From: Bacillus sp. SLBN-46
GTDB taxonomy: Bacteria > Bacillota > Bacilli > Bacillales > Cytobacillaceae
DNA: 64,000 nt
Assembly (NCBI RefSeq): GCF_031453555.1
Contig: NZ_JAVIZM010000001.1
Location: forward strand, 4,223,001 to 4,287,000
Direction of reading: 5' to 3'
A program made the position numbers and the translations under genes. The notes beneath the pieces were generated by a model. The model was given only the letters and a program-made list of their open reading frames with translations. It was not told the DNA's origin and ran no database searches. Below, piece by piece: positions 1 to 8,584 of this stretch; positions within the stretch are counted from its first letter, which is position 1; the number at the start of each line of letters is the position of its first letter.

Positions 1-1144
1 ACAAACGATTAATGTAATCAACAAAAGCATATAGCACCCCTAAGGAAATAACGTTAGCTGGGAGCAATGCTTGTGCACCAAAATACCAGATGAAGGCAAC
101 AAATACTAAATTCCTTAAAATCCCGACTAAATTATGTGAGGTTAAGCTATTCAAGCTTAATAATTTATTTTGATAGTGAAAATGCTCATGGTTAAGCTTT
201 TCAAAATCTTCTTTTGTATCCCTTTCTCTGCTAAATGCTTGAATAATACTCATTCCCTGGATAGATTCATTAATCATCGCATTTATATCACTGTTTCGTG
301 ATCGTATAACACGGTTATATTTCGATGCATACTTTCTGTAAAGAATTGTCCAAGCATATAAGATAGGTAATAACAATAAACAAATCGCAGCAAGCTTAGC
401 ATTCAGGATGAACAAGGCTGCATAAATCCCGGTAATATAAATGGCACTTGTAAAAAATGTAGCTAAAACTGTGACGTAAAGCTCTCTTATTGCTTCTGTA
501 TCATTTGTGATCCGTGCTACCACTTTACCAGCGGGAAGGGTATCAAAGTATTGAATAGGTAATCGTTGAATCTGTCCAAAAACATCCTCACGCATCTTTT
601 GAATAATACGGTTAGCCGACTTTTTCAAGAAAAAGCGTTCCCCATATTGAAAAATAGCTGACAGTACTAAAAGACCAAAATAGAGAGCTAATAGTTGAAA
701 GATACTCGGAATTTCCGGCTGATAAAATGCTAATAATTCAGAGCCAGTCAGGATTTTCACCTGATATACAGCATTATTTTTTCCTTTTTGAATCGTAAGC
801 TTTTCTCCCTTTAAGCTTCTTTTTCCATCGAATTCAAGCTTTTGGTCTACGAAGACAAATGTTGAATTTACCTGCAAAATACGAATGGGTTTCCCTTTTT
901 CTTGATTGCTAGTGTAATATTTTTCTCTTATATAATATTTCCCATTAAATTTGACAGCCTTTTTGCCCGCATTTGTTTCATACCAGGTGGACTCAATTCC
1001 TAAAATATGCTGATCAATGATATTTTTTGCAATAAACGGTCCAGCCAAATCTGTTACAACCGAGATGGTCAGCATGAACAATGCAGCAACAATAATTTTC
1101 TTATAACCCAAAGCATAATTAACTAAACGACGTCCTGTTGTCAT
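1..1144 (-). CDS. bmrD: ABC multidrug exporter subunit BmrD/YheH, 3' part cut off by window edge
   Basis: Partial gene: about 381 N-terminal residues are visible and the nucleotide-binding half lies outside the window. The reading begins MTTGRRLVNYALGYKK, followed by an ABC-exporter transmembrane domain including an RLPIQYFDTLPAGK-type coupling segment and an FSRERDTKEDF segment. An insertion of roughly 80 residues between the first two membrane helices fits the longer BmrD half (about 673 aa in B. subtilis). The ATG overlaps the TGA of the upstream gene (ATGA), so the two halves are translationally coupled. With BmrC it should form a heterodimeric drug exporter in the cytoplasmic membrane. 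Family and partner assignment are firm; substrates are inferred. Confidence 0.9.
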   Translation of the reverse strand, partial: MTTGRRLVNYALGYKKIIVAALFMLTISVVTDLAGPFIAKNIIDQHILGIESTWYETNAGKKAVKFNGKYYIREKYYTSNQEKGKPIRILQVNSTFVFVDQKLEFDGKRSLKGEKLTIQKGKNNAVYQVKILTGSELLAFYQPEIPSIFQLLALYFGLLVLSAIFQYGERFFLKKSANRIIQKMREDVFGQIQRLPIQYFDTLPAGKVVARITNDTEAIRELYVTVLATFFTSAIYITGIYAALFILNAKLAAICLLLLPILYAWTILYRKYASKYNRVIRSRNSDINAMINESIQGMSIIQAFSRERDTKEDFEKLNHEHFHYQNKLLSLNSLTSHNLVGILRNLVFVAFIWYFGAQALLPANVISLGVLYAFVDYINRL

Positions 1145-2898
1145 GCTGTCACCTCACTCTCTACTCTATTTTCAATCTGCTGGCGTAAAAATTGTTCCTT
1201 ATACCACCCGTCTTTTTCTAAAAGCTGTTCATGTGTTCCTTCTTCGATAATTCGGCCTTCGTCCAAGACTAAAATATGATCGGCATGCTGTACTGCTGAC
1301 ATTCGATGAGTAGTAATAATGGTCGTTTTTTCTTGTCTAACTTTACGAATATTCTCAATGATTCTTTTTTCCGTTTTTGCATCTACCGCAGACAAGGAAT
1401 CATCAAGAATAAGAATTTCTGGATTTCTAATTAATGCCCTCGCAATTGATATCCTTTGTTTTTGCCCACCAGATAAAGCCACTCCTTTTTCACCAACAAG
1501 AGTATTGAGACCTTCAGGAAGCATGTCTAAGTCTTTACGAAAGGCAGCTAAATCTATAGCTGTTTCTAAATCTTTCTCACTCGCCTCGCGTCTTCCAAAA
1601 AGGATATTTTCTCTCACACTTTTTGAAAAAAGCACATGATCCTGAGGCACATAGCCTATCCAATGCCGAATCTGGTTAAGTGTTTGTTGCTCTAACGAAA
1701 TATCGGATATGGACAACTCCCCTGATCCTAATGGGTATTGCCTTAATAATTGTTTAATAAAAGTGGTCTTTCCGCTACCCGTTTTCCCAACGATCCCTAA
1801 TGTTTGCCCTTGGAACAGCTGAACATTTACATTGATAAGATTATTCTCCTTAGAAGATGGATAACGGAAGGTAACCTCTTTATAGTCAATTCGACTAGGT
1901 TCTGATACTTCAACCGCTTTAACTGGATTTTCCACATCCTCTTTGTAACTGAGAGTCTCATTAACACGATCTAGCGAGGCATTTCCACGCTGCATGACAT
2001 TTATTAACTCTCCTATTGCAAACATTGGCCAAATTAGCATTCCTAAGTAAACATTAAAAGAAACAAGATTTCCTAATGTAATCGCTTGGTGGAAAACTAG
2101 ATAGGCTCCATATCCAAGTCCAATTAAATAACTAATTCCTACAAGCACTTTGATAGTTGGATCAAACAATGAATCAATCTTTGCTACTCTGATATTTTTT
2201 TCATACACATCTTCCGTTAATTGATGGAATCGCTCACAATCAGCCTTTTCTTGAACATAGGCCCGAATAACCCTTACTCCAGCGATTGATTCTAAGACAC
2301 TGTCATTGAGCTCACCAAAAGAATCTTGGGCTTCCATAAAGCGAGTATGCAGTCTTTTTCCATACATTTTCATTAGTAGTGCCATTATGGGGAGTGGAAT
2401 AATGGCAGCTAAAGTTAGCTTCCAACTAATCATAACTCCCATCGTGATAAGTAGAGTCAACATCCAGACACTTGAGTCAACAAGGGTTAATATTCCAAAT
2501 CCAGCTGTAATCGAAATAGCCTTTAGGTCATTAGTGGCACGTGCCATTAAATCACCTGTACGGTTTTGTTCGTAAAAGGCTGGTGTCATCTTTAACAAAT
2601 GGTTCATAAAACGGGACCTTAGCTTTCTCTCAACTAAAAAGGCTCCCCCAAACAATTGATACATCCATATATAGGTTATTGCATAGGAGCTTACCATGAT
2701 GATTAAAAGAATACTAAGATAGTGTACAATTTTTTCTTTATTCATTACACCGATATGAATATCATCGATTGCCATACCAATTATTTTTGGCGGTATTACG
2801 TCTAGAATACCTACTAAAATCAATAGCGTCACAGCTACCACATATCGTTTCCAATTCTCTTTGAAGAACCAGCTTAATTTTTTTAATACCGAAAACAT
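1141..2898 (-). CDS. bmrC: ABC multidrug exporter subunit BmrC/YheI
   Basis: A 585-residue half-transporter, the same length as B. subtilis YheI/BmrC. Six membrane helices lie in about residues 15-310. The nucleotide-binding domain has Walker A GKTGSGKTT, signature LSGGQKQR and Walker B LILDDSLSAVD. In the Walker B region the catalytic Glu position (residue 500) is Asp, the degenerate site expected in one half of a heterodimeric exporter. The start follows AAAAGGAGGAAATCGGAA. It is co-transcribed with bmrD. The roughly 370-base leader upstream carries a promoter, a 23-codon ORF and two intrinsic terminators, which points to control by attenuation. Confidence 0.93.
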   Translation of the reverse strand: MFSVLKKLSWFFKENWKRYVVAVTLLILVGILDVIPPKIIGMAIDDIHIGVMNKEKIVHYLSILLIIMVSSYAITYIWMYQLFGGAFLVERKLRSRFMNHLLKMTPAFYEQNRTGDLMARATNDLKAISITAGFGILTLVDSSVWMLTLLITMGVMISWKLTLAAIIPLPIMALLMKMYGKRLHTRFMEAQDSFGELNDSVLESIAGVRVIRAYVQEKADCERFHQLTEDVYEKNIRVAKIDSLFDPTIKVLVGISYLIGLGYGAYLVFHQAITLGNLVSFNVYLGMLIWPMFAIGELINVMQRGNASLDRVNETLSYKEDVENPVKAVEVSEPSRIDYKEVTFRYPSSKENNLINVNVQLFQGQTLGIVGKTGSGKTTFIKQLLRQYPLGSGELSISDISLEQQTLNQIRHWIGYVPQDHVLFSKSVRENILFGRREASEKDLETAIDLAAFRKDLDMLPEGLNTLVGEKGVALSGGQKQRISIARALIRNPEILILDDSLSAVDAKTEKRIIENIRKVRQEKTTIITTHRMSAVQHADHILVLDEGRIIEEGTHEQLLEKDGWYKEQFLRQQIENRVESEVTA

Positions 2899-2922
2899 TT
2901 CCGATTTCCTCCTTTTGTTAAA

Positions 2923-2982
2923 CTATCCGCCCTCTGTCTCCTTTTTTGTGTGTGCTAGTCTCACTTCTGAAATGATTAACAT
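2923..2982 (-). CDS. Possible 19-codon upstream ORF before bmrC
   Basis: A short ORF, MLIISEVRLAHTKKETEGG, sits between the second leader terminator and the bmrC ribosome binding site, 24 bases before the bmrC ATG. It is preceded by ATAGGAGGAATGAACG, giving 8 bases between GGAGG and this ATG. An overlapping ATG 7 bases upstream in another frame would give a 23-codon peptide (2918..2989), but it is only one base from the SD. No family is recognised. It could be a second leader peptide or simply a ribosome loading site that opens the bmrC RBS. Confidence 0.35.
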   Translation of the reverse strand: MLIISEVRLAHTKKETEGG

Positions 2983-3012
2983 CGTTCATTCCTCCTATAG
3001 ATTAAAATTTAT

Positions 3013-3045
3013 AAAAAAAAGCATACTGCAAATGGTGCAGTATGC
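3013..3045 (-). terminator. Intrinsic terminator 2 in the bmrCD leader
   Basis: A perfect 10-bp stem (GCATACTGCA at 3045-3036 with TGCAGTATGC at 3030-3021) has a 5-base loop and is followed on the minus strand by eight T residues (3020-3013). It lies inside the transcript leading into bmrC, with no convincing promoter between it and the gene, so read-through is needed for bmrCD expression. Confidence 0.85.
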
Positions 3046-3063
3046 CTCCTTTTAAAATGGGAC

Positions 3064-3107
3064 AAAAAAACACAAGTTGCGCAGCGAAGTAAACGCAACC
3101 TGTGTTT
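3064..3107 (-). terminator. Intrinsic terminator 1 / attenuator hairpin in the bmrCD leader
   Basis: A 14-bp stem with one G-U wobble pairs 3107-3094 with 3081-3068 and is followed by a T-run (3067-3064 and beyond). The 5' arm (3101-3091, AGGTTGCGTTT) is also complementary over 11 contiguous pairs, three of them wobbles, to 3168-3158 inside the 23-codon leader ORF. That offers a mutually exclusive antiterminator structure. The pairing is read from sequence; the regulatory switch is inference. Confidence 0.75.
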
Positions 3108-3134
3108 GGTTTAATCACGTCAAACAGAAAATAT

Positions 3135-3206
3135 TTAACAGAAAACGATTGATGGTAAGGTTACATTCACATATTCAGTTGTTGAATTTAAATTGTTCTT
3201 TTTCAT
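3135..3206 (-). CDS. 23-residue leader peptide ORF of bmrCD (BmrB-like role)
   Basis: The ORF encodes MKKNNLNSTTEYVNVTLPSIVFC and starts 8 bases after a strong AATGGAGGG SD. It ends 28 bases before terminator 1. It sits 38 bases downstream of a good sigma-A promoter and is far too short to be an ordinary protein. In B. subtilis bmrCD is preceded by the small gene bmrB (yheJ) and is controlled by ribosome-mediated attenuation. The peptide here is shorter, but position and architecture match. I infer a regulatory leader peptide whose translation controls the two downstream hairpins. Confidence 0.6.
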   Translation of the reverse strand: MKKNNLNSTTEYVNVTLPSIVFC

Positions 3207-3243
3207 GTTGTAACCCTCCATTTCCTTTTTTTTCTTCTTTGTT

Positions 3244-3272
3244 AGATTATCATCGACAGTTTTTAAAGTCAA
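3244..3272 (-). promoter_or_regulatory. Sigma-A promoter of the bmrCD leader transcript
   Basis: On the minus strand TTGACT (3272-3267) and TAATCT (3249-3244) are separated by exactly 17 bases. It lies between the penicillin-binding protein stop codon and the leader ORF. The leader and bmrCD therefore have their own start of transcription and the two hairpins are not merely the end of the upstream gene. Confidence 0.7.
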
Positions 3273-3303
3273 TTCCCATTTTTCTGAATCATTAAATTCC
3301 TGA

Positions 3304-5325
3304 TTAATGCCCCTTACCTTTTCCTTTATTTTTTGGTTTTTTTTCTTTATGTTTATTCCATTTATCTTCCCATTTTTGTAATTCGTTATTAAACTTCTCT
3401 TTGATTCCCCGTTTGCTCTCTTCTTCTTTCTTTTTCTTCTCAATCAAAGTAGAAATATGGGTCACTTTAAAGCTTTGATTAGGTTGGTTTCTAAGAGCGT
3501 CCGTCATCACTTCACGGAATAACACCGCTGAACCTGTACCGCTTGTTGGAGTTATATAATGACTGGCATCTGTTTTGTCATAGCCAACCCAAAACGCTCC
3601 AACTAGTTGAGGGGTATAGCCAACGAACCATTGATCTTTCAAACCATTGATCCCTTTAATTGGCACCTGCGTGGAACCTGTTTTCCCTGCTGTTTCCCTA
3701 CCAGGTATTTGCGCTGCTTTTCCAGTTCCTTGTTCCACTACACCTAAGAGCATGGTTGTCATATTATCCGTAACTGATTTTGTTGTCACTTTCACTTTCT
3801 TTTCTTTCCACTCTGCGACAACCTGACCATCTGCATCAACAATTTTTTTAATTACATGTGCTTCTATACGGACGCCATTATTAGGAAACACTGAAAAGGC
3901 TTCTGCCATATTAAGTGGGGAAACCCCCTTATGTAACCCGCCAAGAGCAAGTGATAGATTACGGTCCGCTTTATCCAAGGAAATACCAAACTTTTTGATT
4001 GAATCCAACCCTTTTTGTATCCCCAGTTGATTTAGGAGCCATACGGCAGAGACATTTTTCGACTCTTTCACTGCCTCATACATCGGTACTTCGCCCTCAT
4101 ATTGATGGTCATAATTACTCGGCTGGTAGCTTCCGAACTTCATTGGCTCATCCTTTAACATATCAGTAATTTTCCAGCCTTCTTCAAGTGCAGGCGTATA
4201 CACTGCTAACGGCTTAAAAGAAGATCCTGGTTGTGCTTCTAACTGTGTAGCACGGTTATATCCTCTGAAAGTGTGCTCGCCCCTACCACCAACAAGTGCT
4301 CTGACTCCTCCAGTTTTAGGGTCAACGATGACACCACCACTTTGAACAAGACGATCGTTTCCTTTAGGGAACAAGCTATCATTTTCATATGTTTTCTCCA
4401 TCGATGCTTGCACTTTTGGATCAAGCTCCGTATAAATTCGGTATCCCCCTGTTAATAAATCATCCTGTGATAAACCATATTGTTTAATCGCTTCTTCTAA
4501 GACTTGATCAACATAATAAGGGAATTTTCCACGAAACGGATCTCCTCCCTTATCATTTAGAACTACTTCCTCATGTAAAGCTTGTTCATATTGCTTACTC
4601 GAAATATATCCTTGTTTTTTCATTTGTAATAAGACGATATTACGACGTTCAGTTGCTTGTTTCATATGGTCATATGGATTTAGAGCGGATGGAGCTTTGA
4701 TTAGTCCGGCAAGTATGGCTGATTCACTTATAGTGAGTTCTTTAACATCTTTGGCAAAATATTTACTGGCCGCTTGCTTTATTCCATATGCACCGTTTCC
4801 AAAATAAATTTGATTTAAATACATTTGCAAAATTTCTTGTTTGGAATATTTTCTTTCGACTGCAAGGGCTAAAAATACTTCCTGTATTTTTCTGTTCAAT
4901 GTTTTTTCAGATGTAAGCAATGTATTCTTTGTTAATTGCTGGGTAATCGTGCTACCCCCTTCGACCATTCCTCCTGCTTTAAGGTCCCGGAAGAGAGCCC
5001 TCGAGGTACCTATCAGATCGACACCATTATGTTGATAGTATCGATGATCCTCGATAGCAACAACAGCATTTTTCATTGATTTGGGAATTTCCTTAATAGG
5101 AACTCCTTCATTCTTATTAGCTGAAACCTTACTTGCCACTTTCCCACTCACATCATAAAACACCGTGGGTTGTGGCAGTTCATTTTTCAATTTAGATATA
5201 TCGGCACTATTTGCAAAATAAGAAATAATTCCAAAAAATCCTAGGATGATGATTAACACAAATAAAACAATGAATTGAAGCAAATGCCACTTTTTCCAGT
5301 TCTTAAAAATATCTTTGAATATCAT
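3304..5325 (-). CDS. Class A penicillin-binding protein (PbpF/PbpG-like)
   Basis: A 673-residue bifunctional peptidoglycan synthase. A single N-terminal membrane anchor (about residues 15-40) is followed by a GT51 glycosyltransferase domain with the catalytic EDHRYYQHNG motif and GGSTITQQLTKN. The transpeptidase domain carries SSFK (active serine), SKN and KTGST. The C-terminus is a Lys/Glu-rich tail. It polymerises lipid II and cross-links glycan strands outside the membrane. The length suits the B. subtilis PbpF/PbpG group, which acts in spore wall synthesis, but the exact orthologue cannot be fixed here. The start follows AGAAGGAAG. The gene is monocistronic, between a terminator at 5408-5432 and the bmrCD leader. 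Confidence 0.92.
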   Translation of the reverse strand: MIFKDIFKNWKKWHLLQFIVLFVLIIILGFFGIISYFANSADISKLKNELPQPTVFYDVSGKVASKVSANKNEGVPIKEIPKSMKNAVVAIEDHRYYQHNGVDLIGTSRALFRDLKAGGMVEGGSTITQQLTKNTLLTSEKTLNRKIQEVFLALAVERKYSKQEILQMYLNQIYFGNGAYGIKQAASKYFAKDVKELTISESAILAGLIKAPSALNPYDHMKQATERRNIVLLQMKKQGYISSKQYEQALHEEVVLNDKGGDPFRGKFPYYVDQVLEEAIKQYGLSQDDLLTGGYRIYTELDPKVQASMEKTYENDSLFPKGNDRLVQSGGVIVDPKTGGVRALVGGRGEHTFRGYNRATQLEAQPGSSFKPLAVYTPALEEGWKITDMLKDEPMKFGSYQPSNYDHQYEGEVPMYEAVKESKNVSAVWLLNQLGIQKGLDSIKKFGISLDKADRNLSLALGGLHKGVSPLNMAEAFSVFPNNGVRIEAHVIKKIVDADGQVVAEWKEKKVKVTTKSVTDNMTTMLLGVVEQGTGKAAQIPGRETAGKTGSTQVPIKGINGLKDQWFVGYTPQLVGAFWVGYDKTDASHYITPTSGTGSAVLFREVMTDALRNQPNQSFKVTHISTLIEKKKKEEESKRGIKEKFNNELQKWEDKWNKHKEKKPKNKGKGKGH

Positions 5326-5407
5326 TTGATGACTTCCTTCTCTGTAAATTATGACAGGTATAATTTTCGTTGATTAGAAGTTTTTTATGACGGTTTCAAA
5401 AAAATAA

Positions 5408-5432
5408 AAAAGATGAGTAATTCCCATCTTTT
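5408..5432 (-). terminator. Terminator of the XRE regulator gene
   Basis: An 8-bp stem (5408-5415 with 5425-5432) and 9-base loop, with a T-rich run on the minus strand, lies just after the stop codon at 5448. Confidence 0.65.
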
Positions 5433-5447
5433 CAATAAATATTATTC

Positions 5448-5900
5448 TTAGTTTTTAGCAACTTCTTTAAACCGTTGTTTTGTAAGCTTTTCATCGAAGC
5501 TACTAAAAATCCTATAGTTTTGCTCATCTAGTATTCGAAAATGTTTACTAAGTATATTTTGTTGAAGAATAAATCCATTCTTCTTATTTACTACTTTCCA
5601 CCAAATTCGGCCTCCAAGCGTTTTCGTTTTACGGAAATCTATTCCTTCACGTGCGACAGTTTCCAATACTTCTAAAGGCTCATTCCCAAATAAGAATTGA
5701 ACTGTTTCCGTTTCACGAAAAAGAGCACAAATAGAAACAGCAGTGGACCAGTTGGCAAGAACTCTTCCCTTCTCAATTTGTACAAGTGTTTTTTTTGAGA
5801 CACCAATAATTTCTGCCATTTTATCCTGAGTATATCCTGCTTCCGTCCGAATAAGACGAAGCTTTTCAGAAACCTGCATAATAATTTCATCCCTGGTCAC
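5448..5900 (-). CDS. XRE-family helix-turn-helix transcriptional regulator
   Basis: A 150-residue protein. An N-terminal XRE helix-turn-helix occupies about residues 8-65 (GYTQDKMAEIIGVSKKTLVQIEKGR). About 85 C-terminal residues contain a KTLGGRIWWKVV segment and no domain I recognise. The start is GTG after AAGGAAGGG; an in-frame ATG seven codons later is possible. It is downstream of, and on the same strand as, the feoAB operon, separated by a terminator. The target is unknown; iron or envelope genes nearby are only positional candidates. Confidence 0.8.
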   Translation of the reverse strand: MTRDEIIMQVSEKLRLIRTEAGYTQDKMAEIIGVSKKTLVQIEKGRVLANWSTAVSICALFRETETVQFLFGNEPLEVLETVAREGIDFRKTKTLGGRIWWKVVNKKNGFILQQNILSKHFRILDEQNYRIFSSFDEKLTKQRFKEVAKN

Positions 5901-5970
5901 ATATAAGCCCTTCCTTCACTAGCATCTAGTGTAATTTTACACAACTTCCGTCTCTCATTCAAATATTATG

Positions 5971-6006
5971 AAAAAAACTGCTATCCATTCAACTGATAGC
6001 AGTTTT
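5971..6006 (-). terminator. Terminator of the feoAB operon
   Basis: A 12-bp stem (5974-5985 with 5995-6006) is followed on the minus strand by a run of seven T residues. It lies directly after the small Cys-rich gene at 6016-6174. Confidence 0.85.
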
Positions 6007-6015
6007 ACATATAGG

Positions 6016-6174
6016 TTATTTATTTATGTTTGGCGGAAGTCCGCACTGACTTGAACAGGAATTTTTAAGTTCACATGCAGCGCATTTCCCTTTTTTAGAT
6101 TTATTTATGAACTTTACTAAAGCCCATGTTGCATATCCAAAAATCGCTGCCCCAATAATAATATTTGCAATCAT
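6016..6174 (-). CDS. FeoB-associated Cys-rich small membrane protein
   Basis: A 52-residue protein starting MIANIIIGAAIFGYATWALV. One N-terminal membrane helix (about residues 3-22) is followed by a basic stretch and a Cys-rich tail with C-x2-C (KCAACELK) and a second pair (SSCQSGL preceded by CELK spacing). This is the usual layout of the FeoB-associated Cys-rich family found after feoB in Firmicutes. It lies 21 bases after feoB and shares its terminator. Its role in the Feo complex (a FeoC-like accessory or Fe binding) is inference. It is too short for most automatic ORF calls. Confidence 0.85.
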   Translation of the reverse strand: MIANIIIGAAIFGYATWALVKFINKSKKGKCAACELKNSCSSQCGLPPNINK

Positions 6175-6195
6175 AGCTTTCACCTCTTTTTAGAA

Positions 6196-8199
6196 TTAAC
6201 CAATTCCCAACAACATACCACCTTGGTAAATGATTAATGACAATACATAGGCAATCACAAAGGCATAAATCATAGAAAAAGCTGTCCATTTTTTTGAATT
6301 AGTTTCTTTATAAATCGTTGCTACAGTTGCTAAGCATGGAATATATAACAAAATGAATACCATGAAACTATAAGCAGCAAGCGGTGTGTAATAATTAGCC
6401 AGCAATGCTTGTAAACCAGCATCATTCGGAACAAAATAAATAATATTCATCGTTGAGATAATCGCTTCTTTTGCTAGAAATCCAGTAATTAACGATGCCG
6501 AAGCCTGCCATGTTCCAAAGCCAATTGGATCAAAGATTGGAGCAATTATGTTTCCAATTGCTGCTAAGAAACTATGATCCATATCTACATTTAGTCCTTT
6601 GGGGCCCGCATAGGATAACAACCAAATAAAAACAGAACCTGCAAAAATAAATGTTCCAGCCTTTCTTACAAACCCTTTTCCTTTATCCCATGTGCTTCTC
6701 CAAAGAGATTGAAACTGTGGCAACCTATATGGCGGCAGTTCAATAACAAACAAGGAAGTTTCAGATTTTAGTAAGGTAGTAGAGAATACTTTGGCCAATA
6801 CTAAAGCAACAACAATCCCTAGAACATAAAGACTTAACACAACAAATGCTTTATGAGCGGCGAAAAATGCTCCGACAAATAAGGCATATACAGGTAATCG
6901 TGCGGAACATGACATTAACGGGGTGAGCAGGATCGTTAACAAACGCTCACGTGGGGTTTCAATTGTTCGTGCTGCCATGATTCCAGGTACATTACAACCA
7001 AAACCTATCATCATCGGTATAAATGCTTTTCCGTTAAGTCCAACCGATTCCATAATTCGATCCATTACTAGTGCAACACGAGCCATGTATCCCGAATCCT
7101 CTAATAATGAAATGAAGAAGAAAAGAATAAAAATTTGTGGAACAAACACGAGCACGCCGCCCACACCTGCTACTAAGCCTTCAATAATCAATGCATGGAT
7201 AAATGCCGATGCATGGATGGCTCCCAAAACTTTCTCAAATCCCACCGTCACAGGTCCAGTTAATAAAGAATCTAAAGCATCCGATAATGGGGTTCCCAAC
7301 CAATCAAACGTTAACATAAACATAAAATACATTAACAGTAAAAAGATCGGCATACCAAGGTATCGATTTGTAACGATAGAATCTATCTTTTCAGACAACG
7401 GTATAACGGTATCACTTTTTCTAGACACTTCAGCAATGATTTTTTCAATAACTTCTTTTCTTTTTAAATAAATAAAATTTGTTAATGATTTAAAGTCGGT
7501 CTGTTTTTGTAACTCCGATTCTAATTTTCCCATAATAGCTTTAAGCTTTTGTGGGTTGGTTAGACCATTAACATAGTTTTTTACATATTCATTGCCTTCA
7601 AAGTATTGGATCGCTAAAAAACGTAGAGAGTGATTTGTTTTTCCAGTTAATTCCCCTGAAAATGCAGTAATTGCTTCCTCGAGCTCTTTACCATAATAAG
7701 TGAGATTTTTTTTAGTTGGTTGGATGGATTTCGCTCCGATCACATCTACAAGTTTATCGCACCCTTTCCCACTTCTTGCCACAACAGGCACTACTGAAAC
7801 ACCGAGAATCTCCGAAAGTTTCATATAATCAATTTGAATGCCTCGCTTATTAGCAACATCTATCATATTTAATCCGATAAGTGCAGGCTTTTCAAACTCA
7901 AGCAATTGGAGTGTTAAATGAAGATTCCTCTCTAATTGTGAGGCATCTAAAATATTCAATAAACGGTCCACTGATTCATTTAAAAAGAAGGATGTGACAA
8001 CACCTTCATCTTTTGATAATGGATTAAGAGTGTATACTCCAGGTAAATCTATTAAATGTCCAAGGTTTTTCTTAAATACTCCAACCTTTTTTTCAACTGT
8101 TACACCGCTCCAGTTCCCCACATATTCATAGGAACCTGTTAAGTTATTAAACAATGATGTCTTTCCCGTATTTGGGTTTCCTATAAGAGCAATTTCCAT
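6196..8199 (-). CDS. feoB: Ferrous iron transporter FeoB
   Basis: A 667-residue membrane GTPase. The N-terminal G domain has GNPNTGKTS (P-loop), the VTVEKK switch, DLPG and NMID. A helical linker and two gated membrane blocks of about eight helices follow from residue ~280, with conserved GFGCNVPGIMAAR and SCSARLP. It imports Fe2+ across the cytoplasmic membrane. The start codon abuts the feoA stop with one base of overlap. Slightly shorter than the roughly 700-residue norm but no core motif is missing. Confidence 0.96.
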   Translation of the reverse strand: MEIALIGNPNTGKTSLFNNLTGSYEYVGNWSGVTVEKKVGVFKKNLGHLIDLPGVYTLNPLSKDEGVVTSFFLNESVDRLLNILDASQLERNLHLTLQLLEFEKPALIGLNMIDVANKRGIQIDYMKLSEILGVSVVPVVARSGKGCDKLVDVIGAKSIQPTKKNLTYYGKELEEAITAFSGELTGKTNHSLRFLAIQYFEGNEYVKNYVNGLTNPQKLKAIMGKLESELQKQTDFKSLTNFIYLKRKEVIEKIIAEVSRKSDTVIPLSEKIDSIVTNRYLGMPIFLLLMYFMFMLTFDWLGTPLSDALDSLLTGPVTVGFEKVLGAIHASAFIHALIIEGLVAGVGGVLVFVPQIFILFFFISLLEDSGYMARVALVMDRIMESVGLNGKAFIPMMIGFGCNVPGIMAARTIETPRERLLTILLTPLMSCSARLPVYALFVGAFFAAHKAFVVLSLYVLGIVVALVLAKVFSTTLLKSETSLFVIELPPYRLPQFQSLWRSTWDKGKGFVRKAGTFIFAGSVFIWLLSYAGPKGLNVDMDHSFLAAIGNIIAPIFDPIGFGTWQASASLITGFLAKEAIISTMNIIYFVPNDAGLQALLANYYTPLAAYSFMVFILLYIPCLATVATIYKETNSKKWTAFSMIYAFVIAYVLSLIIYQGGMLLGIG

Positions 8200-8423
8200 T
8201 AGATTCTTTCCACCTCAATCTGAAGGGCTTCCTTGCGGCGGATTCCAACGCATTGTCCGCAGGACTCTATCATAATTGGACCACCAAACGGCATGACGCA
8301 TTTTACACATACTTCTGATCCTTCTGTGATTCCTAAATCAAGCAATCGTCTTTGAACTAGGTGACCAACATGAGAAAGATCTAATATTTTCCCTTTATCT
8401 CCCGCTTTTAATGAACCAAACAT
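8199..8423 (-). CDS. feoA: FeoA, SH3-like partner of FeoB
   Basis: A 74-residue protein from the ATG at 8423, chosen because it follows AGGGTGATATAC. A GTG nine bases upstream would add three residues. It shows the FeoA pattern: basic small beta protein with a RLLDLGITEGSEV segment and MPFGGPIMIE. It stimulates or organises FeoB at the membrane. First gene of feoA-feoB-Cys-rich operon; a Fur box lies 25 bases upstream. Confidence 0.93.
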   Translation of the reverse strand: MFGSLKAGDKGKILDLSHVGHLVQRRLLDLGITEGSEVCVKCVMPFGGPIMIESCGQCVGIRRKEALQIEVERI

Positions 8424-8447
8424 GTATATCACCCTATCTAGGTTAAT

Positions 8448-8462
8448 TGAGAATGATTATCT
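8448..8462. promoter_or_regulatory. Fur box upstream of feoA
   Basis: TGAGAATGATTATCT matches 13 of the 14 defined positions of the Bacillus 7-1-7 Fur motif (TGATAATNATTATCA; the fourth base and the last differ or are marginal). It lies in the feoA upstream region, so iron-replete repression of feoAB by Fur is expected. Confidence 0.8.
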
Positions 8463-8540
8463 TTCTATATTGCCATTTTAACACTTTTTTTAGGTAATAA
8501 GCATATTAAATTTGACAAAGTTTCGAAAAAATTTCATTAA

Positions 8541-8573
8541 AAAAAGGAAAAGCGTCTCGCCTTTCCTTTTTTT
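8541..8573 (-). terminator. Terminator of thiT (bidirectional look)
   Basis: A long stem (8541-8554 with 8558-8571, one A/C mismatch) has A/T runs on both sides. It ends the thiT transcript on the minus strand before the feoA promoter region. Confidence 0.75.
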
Positions 8574-8584
8574 ACTAATCTGTT

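Noticed and set aside
2899..3272. T-box riboswitch before bmrC
   Set aside because: No T-box sequence (AGGGTGGNACCGCG-like) or specifier stem; the small ORF and terminators explain the leader better.
6923..7471. 182-codon plus-strand ORF inside feoB
   Set aside because: Exact antisense shadow of the conserved FeoB membrane region; no SD and implausible composition.
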